Source: Proteobacteria bacterium UBA6522 (lineage in GTDB: Bacteria; Pseudomonadota; Gammaproteobacteria; Steroidobacterales; Rariloculaceae). Taken from it: a stretch of DNA of 5,219 bases. The notes beneath the pieces were generated by a model that saw only the letters and a list, made by a program, of their open reading frames with translations, did no database searches and was not told the DNA's origin. Position 1 is the first letter of the stretch; every line of letters begins with the position of its first letter. The position numbers and the translations under genes are program-made. Of the stretch, positions 1 to 5,219 are shown in pieces. Location: the NCBI GenBank assembly GCA_002434915.1, contig DJLG01000119.1:1-5219 (forward strand). The letters are read 5' to 3'.

Positions 1-438
1 AGTTTCTTTATTCTCAGGATAAAGAAGATACCATTCATCCTTTTCTACGACATAATCAAGGTCCCACCGGGCAGTAAATGGACCTGATGAAGCATTATCT
101 CGTGTAACTACTGTCAGGCAACGCGCCATAGAGGTTGAGGCGGTTTTAAGACCGAGTCCAAATTTCCCTAAACTGCTAGGATCTTCTTTCGGGCGGGAGC
201 CGTATGTCATAGCGTCGTCCAGTTGCTCTTCTGACATCCCTTTGCCATTGTCCACTACGTATACCTCAACCTGGCCCAGAGGATTGCGAACGAAATGAAT
301 ATGTATCCTACTGGCATCGGCAGCGATGGAATTATCGACAATGTCACACAAGGCGGTACGCACGTCATATCCAGTGTCTCGTAATCCTTCTATTGTTCTG
401 GAAGCCTTTGGCTGCATTACCTTTGGAGCTTTTACCAT
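1..438 (-). CDS. GHKL (Hsp90/MutL/MORC-like) ATPase, N-terminal 146 residues, truncated by window edge
   Basis: This is the last visible gene of the defence operon. It starts at ATG 438-436 and stays open to base 1, so only the ATPase N-terminus is seen. The Bergerat ATP-binding fold is clear. The N-box is CDIVDNSIAADAS (residues 31-43), where N36 should bind Mg2+. Motif G1 is VVDNGKGM (61-68), with D63 for adenine contact. The G2/lid motif is GKFGLGLKTAS (91-101). The position of the MutL catalytic Glu is Asp32 here, which I recall as common in bacterial HATPase_c_3 proteins. Members of this family couple ATP-driven dimerisation to DNA or protein-complex remodelling. Next to a C5 methylase, Vsr and SNF2 helicase, it fits the paraMORC/MutL-like ATPases proposed to act in restriction-modification. 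The start is supported by an AGGTGA ribosome site 5 nt upstream. The gene lies 24 bp after the SNF2 stop. The ATPase fold is near certain; the role in restriction is inferred from context. Confidence 0.9.
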   Translation of the reverse strand, partial: MVKAPKVMQPKASRTIEGLRDTGYDVRTALCDIVDNSIAADASRIHIHFVRNPLGQVEVYVVDNGKGMSEEQLDDAMTYGSRPKEDPSSLGKFGLGLKTASTSMARCLTVVTRDNASSGPFTARWDLDYVVEKDEWYLLYPENKET

Positions 439-443
439 TAGAA

Positions 444-449
444 TCACCT
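444..449 (-). promoter_or_regulatory. Ribosome binding site of the GHKL ATPase gene
   Basis: On the minus strand AGGTGA lies 5 nt before the ATG at 438. It is the clearest Shine-Dalgarno sequence of the minus-strand operon and fixes the start of the ATPase gene. The vsr and SNF2 starts have no comparable site. Confidence 0.7.
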
Positions 450-462
450 GTTGCTTTTGCGA

Positions 463-2352
463 TTATCGTATTTTCAACACCTTATTGATGATGTCAAGCG
501 TTGGTATTTCTTCATTTTTTGGTACCAATTCATTAAACATGTCTTTTTTCTGTATTAGTATTTCGTTTATTGCTTCATCTATCGTTCCTAAATTGTAAGG
601 CCTGTGTACAACGACACGTTTTTTTTGCCCTGGTCTATGCGCACGTTTATTGACTTGGGCTTCAAGAGCAGGATTCCATGGGAGTGTGTAGTGAAAAACT
701 TGACTGGCAGCCTGAATATTCAAACCTACGCCTGCGGTTGCAGGATGAATTACCAGCATAGCGGCGCCTTTGGTCTCTTGAAATTTATCAACTATTGCTT
801 GCCTATTCGGGGTTCCTCCTCTGATAGCCCACGCCGGGATATTTTGCTCGGTAGCAGATAAACCTATAATTTTGTCAGACATCGCTGGCCATTCACACGA
901 AACTATTATTTTCTCTCCGGACTGCTTGAATTCATCTAAAAGTTCGAATAGCCGCGTTAATTTTGTCGAATGATCAAATGGCTTTTCAAAATATTCTGGA
1001 TGGATCAGGCCTGGATGTGATGCTGCGCGCCTTAATGGAACGAACATACCTATAGTTATTTTGCCATCGTCACTACCTCTTAACTCATTTAACAGATTTT
1101 CATAAACCATGGCTTCGGTTTTTGTGACTTCAAGAGGTAGATCCATTGTAATCATCGGAGGAAGCTCACCCTTGGTGAACACATCCTTGGATTCCCTGCG
1201 TAAAATGATTGGCTTTAAGGCGGATTTAACGAAATCCGGATTGACGTCGGCAAGTTCTGAGAACATTTCCAATGGTCCTAAATAATTCGGATTTACTGTA
1301 TTACTAATGGCCCAAAGATCAGATGAACGGTTTTCAAGAGGAGTTCCTGTCATCGCAAATTTTGACCTAGCTCGAATCCCGTTTATAGCTTGATACCTTT
1401 TGGTATCAAGATTTTTTATATTTTGTGCTTCATCAAGAATAACTAAATTCCAATCAATACTCTGCAGTAAATATTGATCTCGTAGCAGTGTGTCATAAGT
1501 AGTGATGACAATGTTGGCTTTTTGATTTTTTAAAGAGTAGGCGTGAGTTATCGGCAATTGCTTTGATAATCGAACCCTGTTTTCGCCCTGATGAACGTAG
1601 AAAGTAAGTGCAGGTGCAAATCTCAATAATTCTCTGCGCCAGTTCTCGACAAGTGTGAGCGGAACAATAATTAGCGAGGCTTCGGATTCATTTTCATAAA
1701 TTTCCGAAAGGAGCGAAATTACCTGAATTGTTTTTCCTAGCCCCATTTCATCAGCGATTATTCCTCCAGCATTGCTGGCATTTAAAGTCGAAAGCCACTG
1801 ATAACCCGTTAGTTGATAATCATGAAGAGTTGCATCAAGGCCGCTTGGCTGTTGTAGGTTGGCAAGGAATTTATACCAATCAGTTTCGTTCAGTTCATTG
1901 ACTATTGCATATTTGCCATCGCTCGTTTTATAAACGCTGCTGTAGGAGTCTAAATCCATCTGATAAGGCGCGCTGGCATGATTTTCCCAGGGTAAGCTGT
2001 TTTTTACAGATTCAAAAGTAGAAGGATCGAAGGGGTACCATACCTCGTCAATCACGGCATGATCTGCTGATGGGTAAAAAATTACATTCTCATTGTTGAT
2101 TTGGACAGCAGGGCTAGCAAGCACTCTGTCGTCATCTCCAAGGAATATGCGCAGAAACACTTCCTTGGTACTCCAGTTGATACGCAGATTTGGGCAAGTT
2201 TCATTTAAAGATTTAGCCGCCGGAACGGTATATTCCGGATGCATTTCTTTCAATAAAAGGTAAATATCTTTAGACGGAAGTACATGCTGAAAGCCATTGC
2301 TTTCAATAAAAACTAATGTTCCTTCATGTATTTCCAGCCAACCTTCAGTCAC
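463..2352 (-). CDS. SNF2-family superfamily II DNA helicase/ATPase (629 aa)
   Basis: This encodes a DNA-dependent translocase with a complete SNF2 core. The visible motifs are: LHDYQLTGYQWL (176-187, Q-like region); motif I DEMGLGKT (201-208, Walker A K207); motif Ia IIVPLTLVENW (228-238); motif II DEAQ (307-310); motif III TGTP (335-338); motif IV region IIVSC (482-486); motif V TAGVGLNIQ (539-547); and motif VI QVNKRAHRPGQ (566-576) with arginines R570 and R573. Residues 1 to about 170 form an N-terminal region I do not recognise. No nuclease, methylase or zinc-finger domain is fused, so cleavage must come from a partner. The start is GTG at 2352-2350, which overlaps the vsr stop by 8 bp and has no good Shine-Dalgarno site, so translation is probably coupled to vsr. 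The next Met is residue 37. An A8 tract at 619-626 encodes QKK just after motif VI. By context it is the motor of a restriction-type complex with the methylase, Vsr and GHKL ATPase. The enzyme class is certain; the biological role is inferred. Confidence 0.95.
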   Translation of the reverse strand: MTEGWLEIHEGTLVFIESNGFQHVLPSKDIYLLLKEMHPEYTVPAAKSLNETCPNLRINWSTKEVFLRIFLGDDDRVLASPAVQINNENVIFYPSADHAVIDEVWYPFDPSTFESVKNSLPWENHASAPYQMDLDSYSSVYKTSDGKYAIVNELNETDWYKFLANLQQPSGLDATLHDYQLTGYQWLSTLNASNAGGIIADEMGLGKTIQVISLLSEIYENESEASLIIVPLTLVENWRRELLRFAPALTFYVHQGENRVRLSKQLPITHAYSLKNQKANIVITTYDTLLRDQYLLQSIDWNLVILDEAQNIKNLDTKRYQAINGIRARSKFAMTGTPLENRSSDLWAISNTVNPNYLGPLEMFSELADVNPDFVKSALKPIILRRESKDVFTKGELPPMITMDLPLEVTKTEAMVYENLLNELRGSDDGKITIGMFVPLRRAASHPGLIHPEYFEKPFDHSTKLTRLFELLDEFKQSGEKIIVSCEWPAMSDKIIGLSATEQNIPAWAIRGGTPNRQAIVDKFQETKGAAMLVIHPATAGVGLNIQAASQVFHYTLPWNPALEAQVNKRAHRPGQKKRVVVHRPYNLGTIDEAINEILIQKKDMFNELVPKNEEIPTLDIINKVLKIR

Positions 2353-2773
2353 CTGCTACGTCGCTTTCAAGGAGACCAAAAAAATTACTAATGATTCCTA
2401 CGGCTCTGCTATTTCGTATTTCGCATTCCCAAACTGTAATAGCTTTCCAGCCCTTCTCGTTAAGCTGAATTTCACTCTGCTGGTCCCTTAGCTTTGTTGT
2501 TTTTCGCTTGTCCTGCCAAAAATCACTGTGTGTTTTCGGGTGTACATTACCATATTTACAGTTATGACTATGCCAGAAACAACCGTTCACGAATATAACT
2601 GATTTGTGTTTAGCGAATACTAAATCGGGCGTGCCTGGAAGCTGTTTTTGGTGGAGGCGAAAGCGAAGGCCGAGGGAGTGGCATATTTTACGAACAGCAA
2701 TTTCAGGCTTGGTCACTTTGCTGCGTATCCTGGACATGTTGTAGCTTCTCTGAGCTTTCGTTTTTATATCCAA
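2345..2773 (-). CDS. vsr: Vsr-family (very short patch repair) DNA endonuclease, about 142 aa
   Basis: Vsr enzymes nick 5' to T in T:G mismatches that arise when 5-methylcytosine deaminates at Dcm-type sites. Compared from memory with E. coli Vsr, the key residues line up: E24 (E25), catalytic D50 in LPGTPDLVF (D51), and H68 in GCFWHSHNC (H69). The four zinc ligands C65, H70, C72 and C117 are also present. MSRIRSKVTKPE (13-24) and FWQDKRKTTKLRDQQ (85-99) are family signatures, and the length is normal. The start is uncertain. There is no ATG between the methylase stop and the conserved N-terminus, so TTG 2773-2771 (or ATT one codon earlier) gives full length. ATG at 2737-2735 (Met13), preceded by GAGAAG, would give 130 aa and still keep E24. 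The gene follows the methylase by 9 bp in the same reading frame and overlaps the SNF2 start. With a Dcm-like methylase upstream, mismatch repair is the default role. In this helicase/GHKL operon it may instead serve as the restriction nuclease (inference). Confidence 0.93.
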   Translation of the reverse strand: MDIKTKAQRSYNMSRIRSKVTKPEIAVRKICHSLGLRFRLHQKQLPGTPDLVFAKHKSVIFVNGCFWHSHNCKYGNVHPKTHSDFWQDKRKTTKLRDQQSEIQLNEKGWKAITVWECEIRNSRAVGIISNFFGLLESDVAGD

Positions 2774-2782
2774 AATGCACCA

Positions 2783-3751
2783 TCACTTCCGGGAAATCAA
2801 CGCTTTGATTATTTCAGCCGCAATCTGTTCAACAATTGGAACAACTACTGAGTTGCCAAACTGCCTGTACGCCTGTGTATCACTGACAGGAATAACGAAA
2901 CTGTCAGGAAATCCCATAAGCCTCGAGCATTCCTTTGGTGTCAGCCTCCTCGGAGTTTCTCCCCCAGTTTCAATAAGTATTTCTGAACCGTCTTTGTGGT
3001 AGCGAGAGCTTAAAGTTCTTGTAATTACAGAAGGATTATTAGGATCAACTAGCCCGTAGCCGAAGCCATTACCTTTTGCTCGGTGCTTGGCCGCATATGA
3101 CTGAAGGTAGTCCCATAATTTCGTGCTGATAGTGTACTTGGGGTCAGGTTCCTGTTCCAGAATATCGTTTCTTAAGCGATAGGGCCTATCATGGGTGATC
3201 GGAAAAACAGGGAATTGGAAATCTATCGCGTGATCCAGGAACCCTACAATATATATACGCTCTCGATGCTGAGGCACCATTGATACGGCATCGATTACCT
3301 GATGGTGAACTCTGTATCCAAGATCAATTAAAGAATCCACTATGATTTTGAACGTATTGCCTTTGTCATGGCCTTTAAGGTTTTTTACATTTTCCAGCAA
3401 GAATGCCTGTGGTTGTTTTTCACGAAGGATGCGAAGTATTTCAAAGAACAATGTACCTTGAGTAGCATGCTCAAATCCATGACTGTTACCCAGGGATTTA
3501 TTTTTTGAGACCCCCGCTAACGAAAATGGCTGGCATGGAAAGCCTGCTACAAGGCAATCATGATCCGGCACCTCTTCGGCTGAAGTAAGAGTGATATCTC
3601 CATGAGGTGTCTCATTGAAATTTTCTCTATACGTCTCTTGAGCAAAGCGATCAATTTCACTGGAAAAAACGCAGACTGCGCCTTGTTTCTCAAATGCAAG
3701 GCGCGTGCCACCGATCCCCGCAAAAAGGTCTATGAATTTAAATTCCTTCAT
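2783..3751 (-). CDS. dcm: DNA (cytosine-5-)-methyltransferase, Dcm/EcoRII-like target domain (322 aa)
   Basis: This enzyme transfers a methyl group from S-adenosylmethionine to C5 of cytosine in a short DNA target. All main C5-methylase motifs are present in order: I FIDLFAGIGG (6-15); II region SSEID (30-34); IV AGFPCQPFS (69-77) with nucleophile C73; VI ENV (120-122); VIII QHRERIYIVGF (161-171); IX region RRLTPKECSRLMGFP (268-282); and X YRQFGNSVVVP (295-305). The target-recognition region (about 205-265), with KGNGFGYGLVDPNNPS and TRTLSSRYHKDG, closely resembles E. coli Dcm as I remember it. A CCWGG or CCNGG-type target is therefore likely but not proven. Unlike Dcm or M.EcoRII, the protein begins almost at motif I, so it lacks their long N-terminal extension. 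The start ATG 3751-3749 fits the family, although the Shine-Dalgarno site is weak. It is the first gene of the minus-strand operon, an order that would allow protective methylation before restriction partners accumulate. Confidence 0.96.
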   Translation of the reverse strand: MKEFKFIDLFAGIGGTRLAFEKQGAVCVFSSEIDRFAQETYRENFNETPHGDITLTSAEEVPDHDCLVAGFPCQPFSLAGVSKNKSLGNSHGFEHATQGTLFFEILRILREKQPQAFLLENVKNLKGHDKGNTFKIIVDSLIDLGYRVHHQVIDAVSMVPQHRERIYIVGFLDHAIDFQFPVFPITHDRPYRLRNDILEQEPDPKYTISTKLWDYLQSYAAKHRAKGNGFGYGLVDPNNPSVITRTLSSRYHKDGSEILIETGGETPRRLTPKECSRLMGFPDSFVIPVSDTQAYRQFGNSVVVPIVEQIAAEIIKALISRK

Positions 3752-3823
3752 ACCTATTGCAGTAACCTGCCTACAGAAGATTTAGTGAATAGCATCATTT
3801 TCGTCTGAGCCTATCACTTGCTA

Positions 3824-3851
3824 TGGATACTTAGACATATATATATGGCAA
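3824..3851 (-). promoter_or_regulatory. Weak candidate promoter for the methylase operon
   Basis: On the minus strand TTGCCA (3851-3846, five of six matches to the -35 consensus) is followed after 16 nt by TATCCA (3829-3824, only three of six matches to the -10). It lies about 70 bp before the methylase ATG. A promoter is needed in this divergent region, but this particular match is poor and the AT-rich spacer makes chance likely. Confidence 0.25.
3836..3847. repeat. 12-bp AT-rich perfect palindrome in the divergent intergenic region
   Basis: CATATATATATG reads the same on both strands. It lies inside the spacer of the candidate leftward promoter, so it could be an operator or simply an easily melted AT tract. 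No dedicated regulator gene is visible in the window. Confidence 0.5.
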
Positions 3852-3854
3852 TTG

Positions 3855-3871
3855 ATGGTTATTGTAGCCAT
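3855..3871. repeat. 17-bp imperfect inverted repeat, possible operator
   Basis: ATGGTTA (3855-3861) and TAGCCAT (3865-3871) form 7-bp arms with one mismatch around a 3-bp centre. The repeat sits between the two divergent transcription units, upstream of the candidate azlC promoter. Size and place suit a dimeric DNA-binding protein, but such short repeats also occur by chance, and I do not recognise it as the site of a known regulator. Confidence 0.35.
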
Positions 3872-3896
3872 GTACCGCGCGCAGCCATAAGTATTT

Positions 3897-3926
3897 TTAA
3901 CACGAATTCTTCTCTTTCTGTATGAT
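3897..3926 (+). promoter_or_regulatory. Putative sigma-70 promoter of the azlCD operon
   Basis: TTAACA (3897-3902, five of six -35 matches) and TATGAT (3921-3926, five of six -10 matches) are separated by 18 nt. Transcription would begin near 3932-3934, only about 8-10 nt before the azlC ATG. The leader would be too short for a normal Shine-Dalgarno site, and none is visible. If this is the main promoter, the message is almost leaderless. Confidence 0.5.
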
Positions 3927-3941
3927 AAGTATCACGCTCAC

Positions 3942-4634
3942 ATGACTAAATTTTCAGAATTTAAAAACGGATGCTTATCTGAAATGCCGTTGCAGATCGG
4001 TGTATTTCCTTTTGGGCTTGCGTTTGGAATATTGGGAGTAGAAAGCGGGCTTTCGCAGCTCCAAACATTATTATTGTCATCGATAGTTTTTGCTGGAGCC
4101 AGCCAGATTGTTTTTGCACAGCTAACATCCACTATGACTCCGGCATCAATAATTATCGGGACAGTTGGAATAGTGAATTTACGCCATGTTCTTTACGGTA
4201 TTTCACTGTCAGAATACCTCAGAGATTTACCGTTGCGATGGAGGCTGGTGCTTGCTTATCTCATTACTGACGAATCCTTTGCAGTTTCCTACAAGCGCTT
4301 TTCTGAGGAGAAAAAAACGACAAGTATGCACTACCACCTGCTGGGAAGCGGATTGACGCTCTGGTTTTCCTGGCAGATTGCAACATTCCTTGGTATTTTC
4401 GTAGGTCATTTTGTTCCAGAATCTTTGAACCTTGAATTTGCTATCCCTCTGACCTTTATTGCGATTATCGCGATATCGATCAAAGACAAACCCAGGCTCA
4501 CCGTATTTCTCATAAGCGCTTTAATGGCAATTATCCTGAAAGATTTACCTTGGAATTTATGGATTATTGGCTCTGCATTAATTGCTATTTCTGCTGGAGT
4601 ACTATTCTCTAACCTAAGGAAGCGAACTCAATGA
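3942..4634 (+). CDS. azlC: AzlC-family branched-chain amino acid exporter, large subunit (230 aa)
   Basis: This is an inner-membrane permease subunit. With AzlD it exports branched-chain amino acids and analogues (Bacillus subtilis AzlCD; E. coli YgaZH exports valine). Family signatures are clear: PFG (23-25) in the first hydrophobic segment, AGASQ (51-55), NLRHVLYG (79-86) and TDESFA (109-114). Hydrophobic stretches near 17-34, 41-63, 66-80, 134-156, 165-181, 186-200 and 205-222 fit the multi-span topology, and the length is typical. The start at ATG 3942 keeps the normal N-terminal stretch before PFG, although no Shine-Dalgarno site precedes it. The alternative Met15 would cut into that stretch. 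The gene is divergent from the methylase and overlaps azlD by 4 bp (ATGA), so the two subunits are translationally coupled. Family assignment is firm; the substrate is inferred from the family. Confidence 0.95.
   Translation: MTKFSEFKNGCLSEMPLQIGVFPFGLAFGILGVESGLSQLQTLLLSSIVFAGASQIVFAQLTSTMTPASIIIGTVGIVNLRHVLYGISLSEYLRDLPLRWRLVLAYLITDESFAVSYKRFSEEKKTTSMHYHLLGSGLTLWFSWQIATFLGIFVGHFVPESLNLEFAIPLTFIAIIAISIKDKPRLTVFLISALMAIILKDLPWNLWIIGSALIAISAGVLFSNLRKRTQ
4616..4620 (+). promoter_or_regulatory. Ribosome binding site of azlD, inside azlC
   Basis: AAGGA lies 10 nt before the azlD ATG, within the last codons of azlC. It supports ATG 4631 as the start and a coupled, overlapping gene pair. Confidence 0.55.
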
Positions 4635-4942
4635 TCTGGGGCGTGATTTTGCTTTCTGGCGTAGTGACATTTAGCACTAGATTTCTACCTTTGTCTGGAT
4701 TGATGCCCAGGCAGTTGCCCAAGCTTGTTCAAAATGGCTTGCAGTACGTTTCGATTGCAGTACTAACCCCTATTGTTGTTAATGCTGTTTTAATAAACCA
4801 AGCCAAAGATATTGCATGGGACGACAACCCCAAAATATTTGCCGCTCTCATCGCACTTCTCATAGCTTTAATTTCTAAATCAATCGTACTTACTTTGATG
4901 GTCGGTCTAGCTGTCATTTGGCTGTTCGAGTTAATATTTTAA
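4631..4942 (+). CDS. azlD: AzlD-family branched-chain amino acid exporter, small subunit (103 aa)
   Basis: This small inner-membrane partner of AzlC is equivalent to E. coli YgaH. At 103 aa it has the usual family length of about 100-110. It carries the typical TRFLP (16-20) after the first hydrophobic segment, and LQYVSIAVLTPIVVNAVL (37-54), which matches the conserved central helix of the family. Two further hydrophobic segments (about 68-82 and 84-102) complete a four-span protein. The start codon overlaps the azlC stop in an ATGA junction, with AAGGA upstream. Its stop is 2 bp before the next gene. AzlD is needed with AzlC for export in the characterised systems; here that role is inferred from homology and the paired layout. 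Confidence 0.92.
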   Translation: MIWGVILLSGVVTFSTRFLPLSGLMPRQLPKLVQNGLQYVSIAVLTPIVVNAVLINQAKDIAWDDNPKIFAALIALLIALISKSIVLTLMVGLAVIWLFELIF

Positions 4943-4944
4943 GT

Positions 4945-5219
4945 ATGCGAAAAAACTCTTACTTCATAACAGTACTGATGATGAGTGGTGCGCTTCTTGT
5001 CGTTAGCGCAGGTTGTAGCAGCCAACCCAAGGCGGTCGAGGCTGCGGAGACAGCGAAGACTCTTTTTGCCGATGAAGAAGCCATCGAGTATTTGAAAGAA
5101 TGGATTATGGAAAAGGATGATAAATGTGATGTAGATGGAGCCGGCACTTATCACCAGCCGCTCCGTCATTGGGAAGTTGAAGAGAGGACTTCAGTTGGGA
5201 TTATTGTTCTCTCACTGGA
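4945..5219 (+). CDS. Putative outer-membrane lipoprotein, N-terminal 91 residues, truncated by window edge
   Basis: I do not recognise this protein. The frame opens at ATG 4945 and stays open to the window end. It begins with a lipoprotein signal peptide: basic MRKN, a hydrophobic core FITVLMMSGALLVV (7-20), then SAGC with the lipidated Cys at residue 24. Ser25 at position +2 would direct it to the outer membrane under the E. coli sorting rule. The mature part visible so far is charged, with an acidic helix-like stretch (about 42-60, including EEAIEYLKEW) and one more Cys (C63). It starts 2 bp after the azlD stop without a good Shine-Dalgarno site, so coupling to azlD is likely. A direct role in amino acid export is not evident. 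The open reading frame and signal are well supported; the function is unknown. Confidence 0.8.
   Translation, partial: MRKNSYFITVLMMSGALLVVSAGCSSQPKAVEAAETAKTLFADEEAIEYLKEWIMEKDDKCDVDGAGTYHQPLRHWEVEERTSVGIIVLSL

Noticed and set aside
326..861. Plus-strand open frames of 85-90 codons
   Set aside because: They lie antisense to the GHKL and SNF2 genes, whose motifs are unmistakable. They show no domain, signal or ribosome site.
2297..3002. Plus-strand open frames of 64-75 codons across vsr and the methylase
   Set aside because: They are antisense shadows of conserved genes with no recognisable protein features.
1..3751. DISARM or BREX defence system
   Set aside because: A C5 methylase with a SNF2 helicase recalls DISARM, but no DrmA/DrmB (DUF1998) or PLD protein is visible, and DISARM does not centre on Vsr and GHKL proteins. 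No BREX PglX, PglZ or BrxC features are present.
3752..3941. tRNA, attachment site, CRISPR repeat or insertion-sequence end near the operon boundary
   Set aside because: I found no cloverleaf-like sequence, no repeated spacer pattern and no long terminal inverted repeats. The region holds only promoter-like elements and short repeats.
4311..4317. A7 run in azlC as a phase-variation tract
   Set aside because: Seven bases encoding a Lys-rich loop (EEKKTT) is ordinary in DNA of this composition, and there is no reason to expect switching of an exporter.
4943..4960. Terminator after azlD
   Set aside because: There are only 2 bp between azlD and the lipoprotein gene and no GC-rich hairpin followed by T residues, so transcription probably continues.
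4729..5169. Minus-strand open frames opposite azlD and the lipoprotein
   Set aside because: The plus strand holds the AzlD signature and a lipoprotein signal peptide in coupled frames, while the minus-strand products look random.

Overview
The window is bacterial chromosomal DNA of moderate to low GC. The last gene has a lipobox followed by Ser, which is typical of outer-membrane lipoproteins, and azlC/azlD resemble proteobacterial pairs. I therefore infer a Gram-negative, probably proteobacterial, host; the sequence does not support a genus.

Left three quarters (1-3751), all on the minus strand, is a compact restriction-modification or defence operon. In transcription order it holds a Dcm-like cytosine-C5 DNA methyltransferase (3751-2783), a Vsr-family endonuclease (2773-2345), a SNF2-type helicase/ATPase (2352-463) and a GHKL (Hsp90/MutL/MORC-like) ATPase (438 to beyond the left edge). 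Gaps are 9 bp, an 8-bp overlap and 24 bp, so co-transcription and translational coupling are likely. The combination of C5 methylase, Vsr nuclease, superfamily II helicase and MutL/MORC-like GHKL ATPase matches the MORC/paraMORC-associated restriction-modification neighbourhoods proposed from comparative genomics (Iyer, Abhiman and Aravind, 2008, cited from memory). The methylase would mark self DNA. The helicase and GHKL ATPase would remodel or track along unmodified DNA. The Vsr protein is the only nuclease visible here. No classical restriction endonuclease is in the window, and further genes may lie to the left.

Middle (3752-3941) is a 190-bp divergent intergenic region. It has a good sigma-70-like promoter pointing right, a weak candidate pointing left, a 12-bp AT palindrome and a 17-bp imperfect inverted repeat.

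Right quarter (3942-5219), on the plus strand, is a second operon: azlC and azlD, a two-subunit branched-chain amino acid exporter, with ATGA stop/start overlap, followed 2 bp later by an unrecognised lipoprotein gene that runs off the window. This is ordinary cellular cargo next to the defence operon.

The most notable details are: the methylase and vsr share one reading frame and are separated by a single TGA, with no ATG at the vsr start; vsr and the SNF2 gene both appear to use non-ATG starts; and an A8 tract lies in the SNF2 motif VI codons.
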